Shown here piece after piece: positions 1 through 5,614 of a stretch of 5,614 nucleotides of DNA. The translations under genes were made by a program, and so were the position numbers. Every line of letters begins with the position of its first letter. Position 1 is the first letter of the stretch. The notes beneath the pieces were generated by a model. That model was not told the DNA's origin. It searched no databases and saw nothing but the letters and a program-made list of their open reading frames with translations. Origin of the DNA: a bacterium SM23_31 (lineage in GTDB: Bacteria; SM23-31); contig LJUD01000231.1 in the NCBI GenBank assembly GCA_001304035.1, forward strand, positions 1-5,614, written 5' to 3'.

Positions 1-2322
1 AACATACTCGCCGACCTTCAGGTCAATCCATTCCTTATCTGCAGGCCCGTCGCGGTAAATGTGTGTAACTTTATAACTGCCTGCATCGGGCATCATCTCG
101 AATCCTAAGAATCGCGTTCTATAAGCCGACGGTATCTCGATGCCGCTTGAACCGCTCACTCCCGTATGGGAAGCGTTCAATTCTCCTATCATTTCGTTTG
201 TAAGGTCATAGAGGTCCTGGTTCTCACCGACATATTTTAGGAACGGTTTATACCTTTCTTTGACGGCATCCCAATTAAAACCGTGCATATTTTCATCGTA
301 AAAGCGGTATTTCATAACCCGCCATGCTTCCTCAAATACCTGCTCCCATTCTGCGCGTTTATCTACTTTTACCGAAAAATTAAACTGTACCTGTTCTTTA
401 TCCCTGTTGGGGAGCGTCATTTTATAAACACCGCCTTGCTGCCGGTAAAATACCATTTTCCCATCCGCTGTTGGCGTAATACCGGAAAAAGAGCCGTCTG
501 TAACCTTTTTCTGATTTTTCCCGTCAACGTCTATGGAAAACAGTCCGGCTCCCTGGGCGTCACTGCTTGTATAGTAAATAGTATTACCGTCGGCTGAAAG
601 GAAATAGCTTCCTACGCCGTTGGCGCCCCGGGTGAATTGTATTGCGCGTCTGTCAATCCCGTTCAAATCGATGTTTACTTCGAACGTTTCTTCTTCACTC
701 TTTTCCCGTTCAGCTTTTTTCAGCCGTTCCTTTACCAGCGGGTCATCAGGGTCTTCAGTTACCCTTTGCAAAGGCACGGCATAAAGATGGTTATTGCCAT
801 CCCTATCGGAAGTAAAGATAACTTTTTTCCCGTCATTCGTCAGGATTCCCCCCGATTCCCGAAACAGGCTTTGCGTTATGTTGTATTCTTTGCGGGCGGC
901 AATATCATACAGGTATACTTCGTTGTTCTGGTTGTCGTCACTGTGGGAAAGGACGAGCCATTTTCCGTCTTTTGAGAATTCTCTAACGGAAAAACCACCG
1001 GCTTGATTAAACGCCACCCTGGTGTTTTCGTTCAACTCAACGTTGTAAATAAACAGCGTGTTTGCGGCGACATAGGCGAACTGTTTCGAATCCGGCGCCC
1101 AGACTACCTCTCTTTTTGTTGATTCATGATTGGTAAGTTTACGGCGGATGCCGGTTTCAACCTCATACAGCCAGATTTCTTCTTCCAACGATTCGTCAGA
1201 TACGTAAGCTATATACTTTCCATCGGGTGAATATGTCTGATAACGGTCACGCCAGGGAGAATTAGTTACCCGTTTTATTTCTCCGACACCCGACTCCGAT
1301 GGGACTACGAAAATTTCGCCGTGAAAATCAACCGCAACATAATCTCCACCCGGTGAAGGCGAAAATCCATCAGCGCTATTATCCGAAGTAAGAACTTCAA
1401 ACATATTCTTTTTGACATCGAAATCCATGTTAATAGTTACTTTTTCGGGTATACCATCAGGAACAGGCAGCTTCCAGAGTTCAAATTCATTTTCATAGGT
1501 TATCATTGTACCGTCAGGGCTTATCGAAGGATATTGAACGCCGTCATTTCGATGGGAGGTTACCTGTATTAGAGCGCCGCCTCTCGGAGACATCTTCCAG
1601 ATGTTAAAAAATCCGTCTCTTTCCGAAAGAAAATAAATCATACCGTCAACACCCCACATGGGATAAGCATCCTGAACATGGCCCCGGAATTCTCTGATAT
1701 TGGTATCGGTTAGCTGGGTTATTTTCTTCGTTGTGAGATTCTGCACCCATACGTCGGTCTGGTTGTTGCCTTTATAGTGCTTTCGCCAGTAACGAATACT
1801 GCTTCTGTTAAAGGCAACCATAGAGCCGTCCTGTGATATCATTCCGGCACTACCTGCATCCATGTCCATCGGCATAGGCAGGCTTCCGTCCAAGGGTACT
1901 ATGTGAAGCGGACTTCCCCAGGGATTTGCTCCACGCGATGTAGAAATAATAATTCCCTGTCCATCGGGAGTCCAGTATTGAATGTTATCACCTGTCGTAT
2001 GAAACGTAAGCTGGCGGGGTTCTCCACCGGTTACCGGGATAAGCCATACGTCTGTGTTTCCCATACGGTTGCTGTTAAAAGCGATCCACTTTCCGTCGGG
2101 AGAAAAGCGGGGGTACACATCCATCGCTATGTGGTCGGTCAGACGTTTCGGATTCGAGCCGTCAATGTCGGCAATCCAGATATCGCCGTAGTAAGTGAAT
2201 GCTATCTTGCCGTGGCTGCTGTTCGGATAGCGGGCAAACTTAATCGGCTCTGCCTGCACCGACACCATAAGCGTGAAAGTAAAAACTACCGTAAAAATGC
2301 CGGTCAACCATTTCTTGTTCAT
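1..2322 (-). CDS. Exported tricorn-protease homologue A (S41 family peptidase), 3' end cut by window edge
   Basis: The frame is open from ATG at 2322 to base 1, giving the first 774 residues of a protein expected to be about 1070 long. Residues 1-24 form a type I signal peptide: basic MNKKW, a hydrophobic core, then VQA before EP, with no lipobox cysteine. TolB/WD40-like blades follow, with motifs such as FSPDGKWIAF (73-82) and YSPDGKYIAYVSD (364-376). Residues about 30-300 should be the six-bladed propeller and about 315-645 the seven-bladed one. A conserved RYWRKHYKG stretch lies at 177-185. The helical C1 domain (about 650-722) contains Ser718-His719, matching the Ser745-His746 pair of the Thermoplasma tricorn catalytic tetrad. 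A PDZ domain begins near 734 (RFLGFEM) and is cut at GEYV. The nucleophile Ser and the Glu lie outside the window. By family knowledge, tricorn cuts oligopeptides into 2-4-residue pieces. A periplasmic or surface role is inferred from the signal peptide. It is a close paralogue of the gene ending at 3230. Family assignment is secure; the substrate is unknown. Confidence 0.93.
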   Translation of the reverse strand, partial: MNKKWLTGIFTVVFTFTLMVSVQAEPIKFARYPNSSHGKIAFTYYGDIWIADIDGSNPKRLTDHIAMDVYPRFSPDGKWIAFNSNRMGNTDVWLIPVTGGEPRQLTFHTTGDNIQYWTPDGQGIIISTSRGANPWGSPLHIVPLDGSLPMPMDMDAGSAGMISQDGSMVAFNRSSIRYWRKHYKGNNQTDVWVQNLTTKKITQLTDTNIREFRGHVQDAYPMWGVDGMIYFLSERDGFFNIWKMSPRGGALIQVTSHRNDGVQYPSISPDGTMITYENEFELWKLPVPDGIPEKVTINMDFDVKKNMFEVLTSDNSADGFSPSPGGDYVAVDFHGEIFVVPSESGVGEIKRVTNSPWRDRYQTYSPDGKYIAYVSDESLEEEIWLYEVETGIRRKLTNHESTKREVVWAPDSKQFAYVAANTLFIYNVELNENTRVAFNQAGGFSVREFSKDGKWLVLSHSDDNQNNEVYLYDIAARKEYNITQSLFRESGGILTNDGKKVIFTSDRDGNNHLYAVPLQRVTEDPDDPLVKERLKKAEREKSEEETFEVNIDLNGIDRRAIQFTRGANGVGSYFLSADGNTIYYTSSDAQGAGLFSIDVDGKNQKKVTDGSFSGITPTADGKMVFYRQQGGVYKMTLPNRDKEQVQFNFSVKVDKRAEWEQVFEEAWRVMKYRFYDENMHGFNWDAVKERYKPFLKYVGENQDLYDLTNEMIGELNASHTGVSGSSGIEIPSAYRTRFLGFEMMPDAGSYKVTHIYRDGPADKEWIDLKVGEYV

Positions 2323-2328
2323 GATTAT

Positions 2329-2336
2329 ACCTCCTT
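2329..2336 (-). promoter_or_regulatory. Shine-Dalgarno site of tricorn homologue A
   Basis: On the minus strand the sequence reads AAGGAGGT, a perfect match to the anti-Shine-Dalgarno consensus, followed by six bases (ATAATC) and the ATG at 2322. This fixes the start codon, and the signal peptide directly after that ATG agrees with it. The strength of the site suggests efficient translation initiation. Confidence 0.9.
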
Positions 2337-2512
2337 CATAATTAGTTTAAAATTTATATAAAAAAGATATGAAAAATGCGGATTTGATTATGTGAATGAT
2401 TTAAAGATATTTACCAGTACAAAAGAGTTAATTTTCTTCTTGCATTCCAATATAATTATTAATCATCCTAAACACAAGGCAAGAGTTACGTCATCATCCA
2501 TAATTAGGTTTT
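2337..2512. other. AT-rich spacer between the membrane-protein gene and tricorn homologue A
   Basis: This stretch is non-coding as far as can be seen. It is strongly AT-rich, especially 2341-2375. A TATAAA-like hexamer lies at 2353-2358 on the minus strand, about 30 bases before the start codon at 2322, so it could be a -10 element, but there is no TTGACA-like -35 box at normal spacing. No hairpin with a T-run was found after the stop at 2513. Whether gene A has its own promoter here or is read through from upstream cannot be decided from the sequence. Confidence 0.5.
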
Positions 2513-3010
2513 TCATTCACTTTCATATAAATCCCAAAAAGAGTTCGCTATTCTTTGTCTATTTTCATTGCTGTCCAACGTTGATGAAGAAATTTTTTTC
2601 CCACGATCCCATTGTTTTAATTCACCCCTCCATTCCACTAACTTCCAAAAAGGCATCAATTGTAAAATTGCTGCGAATAGAATAAGCACAACTATCGCTA
2701 ATGAAATAATCAGTTCGGATTTAAGAATAAATCCTTCTGATTTTCTGTATCCGAAATACCTCATCAAAGCATTCCAGTTAAAAAACAAATGGAATGGAAT
2801 AACTATTATAAAGAAAAATACAAAAATGGTATGAATTCCTTCCCAACCTTTTTTCGTCAAACTTAGAAAAGTCCAATTTATTTCGTCCGCCAGGCTTCCT
2901 TCCGGTCTAACGTAAAGAATTATACCTGAAAAACCCATTATGAGAAATATCCATAAAGTAGTTAATGATGTAAATCTTTTACCACTGAAACTTTTCTTTT
3001 TAGATTTCAT
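2513..3010 (-). CDS. DUF4405-like small membrane protein, probable cytochrome b-like
   Basis: This 165-residue protein has a lysine-rich N-terminus (MKSKKKSFSGKR) and three predicted membrane helices at about 14-34, 56-77 and 98-119. The first helix ends in SGIILYVRPEG. The next part contains W46TFLSLTKKGW56 and H60, followed by H74 and the N78-W79 pair. This pattern (glycine-rich first helix, a WTFL-LTK-W-IH block, then a second helix ending HxxFNW) resembles the DUF4405 family, membrane proteins thought to be cytochrome b-like and often found near flavinylated redox proteins. H60 and H74 are the candidate haem ligands, by inference. The polar tail (about 128-165) matches nothing I recognise, and longer family members carry an extra C-terminal domain that is absent here. 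The gene is far more AT-rich than its neighbours. Coding status is well supported, because an amphipathic and membrane-like protein fills the frame. Family assignment rests on motif recall. No partner redox gene is visible in the window. Confidence 0.8.
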   Translation of the reverse strand: MKSKKKSFSGKRFTSLTTLWIFLIMGFSGIILYVRPEGSLADEINWTFLSLTKKGWEGIHTIFVFFFIIVIPFHLFFNWNALMRYFGYRKSEGFILKSELIISLAIVVLILFAAILQLMPFWKLVEWRGELKQWDRGKKISSSTLDSNENRQRIANSFWDLYESE

Positions 3011-3015
3011 TCAAT

Positions 3016-3019
3016 CCTC
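3016..3019 (-). promoter_or_regulatory. Probable ribosome binding site of the DUF4405-like gene
   Basis: The minus strand reads TTGAGGATTGA before the ATG at 3010. The GAGG core stands five bases from the start codon, which supports this start. The site is weaker than the perfect one in front of tricorn homologue A. Confidence 0.6.
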
Positions 3020-3090
3020 AAGATAAAAATCATACAGCACTATTAGCATCTTATTTAACGTTTTACTCGATTTTCGCTCATTTTATTTAG

Positions 3091-3117
3091 AGCCGGCAGG
3101 GTGTTACACATCCGGTT
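3091..3117 (-). repeat. Second inverted repeat next to the 9-bp stem
   Basis: AGCCGG (3091-3096) can pair with CCGGTT (3112-3117) as a six-base stem with one G-T wobble. The 15-base loop itself contains GTG-TTA-CAC, which could form a small inner stem (3101-3103 with 3107-3109). It lies three bases from the larger inverted repeat, so a transcript could carry two hairpins in a row. It has no T-run. It is weaker than its neighbour and could be chance. Confidence 0.35.
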
Positions 3118-3120
3118 ATC

Positions 3121-3158
3121 ATGGAAAAGTTAAATGCTCCGGCATAATGCTTTTCCAT
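3121..3158 (-). repeat. Inverted repeat (9-bp perfect stem) downstream of tricorn homologue B
   Basis: ATGGAAAAG at 3121-3129 is the exact reverse complement of CTTTTCCAT at 3150-3158. Inside, ATGC (3134-3137) can pair with GCAT (3142-3145) across a four-base loop, with a 4x4 internal loop between the two stems. It starts about 70 bases after the stop of homologue B on the transcribed strand. There is no U-run, so it is not a typical intrinsic terminator. It could be an RNA-stabilising 3' hairpin, a processing site, or a protein-binding palindrome. The pairing is directly visible; the function is unknown. Confidence 0.55.
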
Positions 3159-3229
3159 TGCTATTATCTGCTGCAGTAAGAAATTAGACCTTTTTATTAT
3201 TCATTAAACCCGGACTTTGTTGCATCAAA

Positions 3230-5614
3230 TTACCATGACCTTTCCTTAAGCATGCGGAGCACTTCATCCACGGCAGCTTTGAGAACACGGTCATATCCAT
3301 TAATATTATCTTCGGGAGTATTTTCCACCCAGACATCCGGCGGCACGCCGTAATTTTCCAGGCTAAAACCCCAATTATTCGGCTGAGACGGATCAAAACT
3401 GACAACCCGTGTTCCTGGAATTCTTGTACTTCCGCCGTCCAGCAGGCGGTATGAGCCGGCAGAAACGACAGCGCCGTTAGTCGGCGTCCCTACAAGCCTT
3501 CCAAGACCGAGGTGTTTGAAGCCGTGCGGAGTCATTTCCGCATCGGAATTTGACCGCCAGTTGGTTATCATCACTTTAGGTCCTACGATTGCCTGTTTTG
3601 GCCTGCGTCCCCAAACGGGCGAGCTTGTCTTTGACCAGGTGTACTGGTACGGCTTACGTTCAAGAATATCCATAAGTTCCTGGTCGATATTACCGCCGCC
3701 GTTAAACCGCACATCGATTATAATGCCTTTTTTATTAAAATACTGGTCTATCTCCTGTTCAAACTGCTCAAGGCAGGTCTGGTTCATTGCCCTGATATGG
3801 ACATAGGCAATCTCCCCGTCTGTTTCTTTCTCAACGAACTCGCGGTTTTTTTCTACCCATTCCTGATACTTACCGCCGTAAGACGTTACGGTTTTGATTC
3901 GAACATCACGGGTGTTCTCGTCAAATTCCGGTAATTCCGAAAGGGTGACAGTTGCGTATTCATTCAGTTTTTTATTGAGGATCTTCCAGTAATTTTCCGG
4001 TGCTTTTAATTCATGACCATCGACAGCGAGTACGTAATCACCTACCTTAAGATCAACCCAGTCTTTATCCGCCGGTCCGTCACGATAAATATAGGAAACT
4101 TTATATCTTCCATTATCCGGCACCATTTCAAAGCCGAGTAACCGGGTTTGATATGCCCGCTCCACGGACGGACCCTGGTCGCGCGGCGGACTTGCACCGG
4201 AGTGAGTAGATCTCAACTCAAAAAGCATCTCTGCGGCAAGATCGTAGAAATCCTGTGTTTCACCGATGTATTCCACTAATGGTTCATATCTTGCCCTTAT
4301 TGCATCCCAATCAAAACCCAACATATCTTCCTCGACATAACTGTATTTCCAGTGCCGGTAAAATTCATCGAACATCTGTTTCCATTCATTTTTTTTGTCA
4401 ACAAAAACGGTAAAATTAAATATAACCTGTTCTTTTTTTCTACTCGCAAGCGGCATCCTGTAAATGCCATTCTGTTCGCGGTAAAAAATAGTATTTCGGT
4501 CATGAGTGAGCATGAGTCCCGAAAACGAACCGTCGGCTACTTTCTTTTGATTTTTGCCGTCTAAATCAATTGAATTAAGCGCGGGTTCGCTACTTCCGGC
4601 TTCTGCACCGCCGGGTCTTTGAGTTTCGGGAGGGGCGGCTCTTCTTCCGGCACCACCATCGCCGGTTGTAAAATATATTGTTTTGCCGTCCGGACCAAGA
4701 AAAACGTTCCCGACACCGCCGCCGCTTGTTAATTGAGTCGCCCGCCTTTCTACGTTGTCCATATCAATAGTAATTGAATCAAGCTCTACTTTTTCATCTC
4801 TTACGGGTCTTTCCGGTTTTTCTATTTTCATCCGTTCCTTGTACAATGGGTCTTCCGTGTCCACTTTAATTTTTTCCAGCGGCACAGCGTAAATTTGATT
4901 GACACCGGTTCCGCGGTTCGATGTAAATATTAACGTTTTCTGATCGCCTGATAGAAATCCGCCGGTATCACGTGCCGGATGCTGAGATATATTGTATTCT
5001 TTTTTTGATGTAATATCATACATATAAACCTCGGAGTTCTGCTCATCATCACTGCGGGAATATACAAGCCACTTGCCATCCGGCGAAAACTGTATGCTCT
5101 GAAAACCGCCTGCCCGGTTATATGTTATCTCAGTGGTACTTCCACTTGCTGCGTCAACCGAATATATGGTGCTATTTGCAGTAAAAAGCAGCTGTTTTGA
5201 GCCGGGTGACCATAATTGAATCGATTTTTTTGATGCTTGTGTCGTTAATTTGCGGCGGTTTCCGGTCGAATGTTCATAAAGCCAGATTTCGTCATCACCC
5301 GACTCGTCCGAAAGATACGCCAAATATCTTCCATCCGGGGAATAGCTCTCCGACTGCTCCCGCCATTCCGCATCGGTGATTTGTTTCATTTCACCTACTC
5401 CATTTTCAGCCGGTACAATAAAAATCTCGCCGTGATAATCAACGGCAACATAGTCTCCCGCAGGAGACGGGGAAAAACCGTCCGCAGTATTACTCGTAGT
5501 CAAGTATTGTACCAGATTATTCTCCGGCCTGTGGGGAATGTCGATAGTAATTTCCCGGGGCTGTCCATCCGGAAGAGATACTTTCCAGAGTACGAACTCG
5601 TTTGAATAAATGAT
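3230..5614 (-). CDS. Tricorn-protease homologue B (S41 family peptidase), 5' end outside window
   Basis: The frame is open from the right edge to TAA at 3230-3232, giving the last 794 residues. The first in-window residues (IIYSNEFVLWK) align with residues 274-284 of homologue A, so about 270 are missing and the full protein would be near 1067, matching tricorn. In-window numbering: seven-bladed propeller about 40-400 with blades such as YSPDGRYLAYLSD (91-103); C1 about 402-477 with Thr470-His471; PDZ about 492-562 (LLGFEM); C2 about 600-794. C2 carries IIIDVRFNGGGN (631-642), SNSDAE with nucleophile Ser690 followed by Asp691, GLGRLVGTPT, and Glu753 in ENYGVPPD. These match tricorn His746, Ser965 and Glu1023, so the enzyme looks active. 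Tricorn Ser745 is replaced by Thr. A Gly/Ala/Pro-rich loop at about 318-347 is 21 residues longer than in homologue A. No signal peptide can be seen because the start is missing; export is inferred from the paralogue. Substrate is unknown. Confidence 0.95.
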   Translation of the reverse strand: MIYSNEFVLWKVSLPDGQPREITIDIPHRPENNLVQYLTTSNTADGFSPSPAGDYVAVDYHGEIFIVPAENGVGEMKQITDAEWREQSESYSPDGRYLAYLSDESGDDEIWLYEHSTGNRRKLTTQASKKSIQLWSPGSKQLLFTANSTIYSVDAASGSTTEITYNRAGGFQSIQFSPDGKWLVYSRSDDEQNSEVYMYDITSKKEYNISQHPARDTGGFLSGDQKTLIFTSNRGTGVNQIYAVPLEKIKVDTEDPLYKERMKIEKPERPVRDEKVELDSITIDMDNVERRATQLTSGGGVGNVFLGPDGKTIYFTTGDGGAGRRAAPPETQRPGGAEAGSSEPALNSIDLDGKNQKKVADGSFSGLMLTHDRNTIFYREQNGIYRMPLASRKKEQVIFNFTVFVDKKNEWKQMFDEFYRHWKYSYVEEDMLGFDWDAIRARYEPLVEYIGETQDFYDLAAEMLFELRSTHSGASPPRDQGPSVERAYQTRLLGFEMVPDNGRYKVSYIYRDGPADKDWVDLKVGDYVLAVDGHELKAPENYWKILNKKLNEYATVTLSELPEFDENTRDVRIKTVTSYGGKYQEWVEKNREFVEKETDGEIAYVHIRAMNQTCLEQFEQEIDQYFNKKGIIIDVRFNGGGNIDQELMDILERKPYQYTWSKTSSPVWGRRPKQAIVGPKVMITNWRSNSDAEMTPHGFKHLGLGRLVGTPTNGAVVSAGSYRLLDGGSTRIPGTRVVSFDPSQPNNWGFSLENYGVPPDVWVENTPEDNINGYDRVLKAAVDEVLRMLKERSW

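Larger units (their letters stand above)
3011..3229. other. Intergenic region between tricorn homologue B and the DUF4405-like gene
   Basis: These 219 bases hold no convincing gene. Going down the minus strand from the stop of homologue B, they contain an AT-rich stretch (3180-3229), then two adjacent inverted repeats (3121-3158 and 3091-3117, listed separately), then an AT-rich leader before the ATG at 3010. Neither inverted repeat is followed by a T-run on either strand, so no standard intrinsic terminator can be called for homologue B. A TATGAT hexamer at 3029-3034 (minus strand) could be a -10 element for the small gene, but it has no recognisable -35 partner. Confidence 0.5.

Noticed and set aside
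2324..2329. TATAAT on the minus strand, a perfect -10 hexamer
   Set aside because: It lies between the ribosome binding site and the ATG of homologue A, so transcription from it would start inside the coding region; it is part of the translation leader.
1903..2361. Plus-strand open frame of 152 codons opposite the start of homologue A
   Set aside because: It is antisense to a securely identified gene with a signal peptide and propeller motifs, and its own translation resembles no known family.
2467..2513. CCTAA...TTAGG followed by TTTTT on the plus strand as a possible terminator
   Set aside because: The stem is only five base pairs with a loop of more than 30 bases, and there is no plus-strand gene for it to terminate.
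2392..2834. Plus-strand open frames opposite the small membrane protein
   Set aside because: The minus-strand frame has membrane helices, a ribosome binding site and family-like motifs; the plus-strand frames have none of these.
3029..3034. TATGAT -10-like element before the DUF4405-like gene
   Set aside because: No -35 box is found at 16-18 bases, and the resulting leader would be only about 12 bases long; AT-rich sequence gives such hexamers often.
3087..3158. A 23-codon reading frame on the minus strand starting ATGGAAAAG and ending TAA, inside the intergenic region
   Set aside because: It has no Shine-Dalgarno sequence before its ATG, it coincides with the inverted repeats that explain its first bases, and its composition resembles no known small protein.
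3184..4503. Other minus- and plus-strand frames overlapping homologue B
   Set aside because: All are shorter out-of-frame readings within a continuous 794-residue protease reading frame that carries intact catalytic motifs.

Overview
The window is bacterial DNA with all three genes on the minus strand. In transcription order they are: (i) a tricorn-protease homologue entering from the right edge, with its N-terminus outside the window (5614 to 3230); (ii) a small, AT-rich membrane protein of the DUF4405 type, likely cytochrome b-like (3010 to 2513); and (iii) a second tricorn-protease homologue, complete at its start but cut at the left edge (2322 to 1). The two large proteins are close paralogues. 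A hand alignment gives about 55% identity over the stretch from the C1 helical domain to the PDZ domain, and 31 of 41 residues identical in the best-conserved PDZ stretch. This is a tandem duplication with an unrelated small gene between the copies.

The sequence suggests a Gram-negative-style bacterium with exported tricorn proteases. The only visible N-terminus of the pair carries a clear type I signal peptide and a perfect AAGGAGGT ribosome binding site. The architecture (about 1070 residues, two beta-propellers, then C1, PDZ and C2 protease domains) resembles exported S41 peptidases common in the Bacteroidota/FCB group and related phyla. That placement is inference only, because no rRNA or other taxonomic marker is present.

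Layout: 1-2322, tricorn homologue A (first 774 codons). 2323-2512, AT-rich spacer with the ribosome binding site of A. 2513-3010, DUF4405-like membrane protein. 3011-3229, spacer holding two adjacent inverted repeats. 3230-5614, tricorn homologue B (last 794 codons plus stop).

The two proteases probably trim peptides to short oligopeptides in the periplasm or at the cell surface, possibly with different preferences. Copy B differs at one catalytic-tetrad position and has a 21-residue low-complexity loop in its seven-bladed propeller. The membrane protein has no obvious functional link to peptide degradation. Its base composition (about 31% G+C in a counted 240-base sample, against about 53% in a sample of copy B) suggests a different history. 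The gaps of 219 and 190 bases mean a single operon is possible but not shown. I see no CRISPR array, transposase, tRNA or rRNA, and no convincing evidence for a wholly new system.
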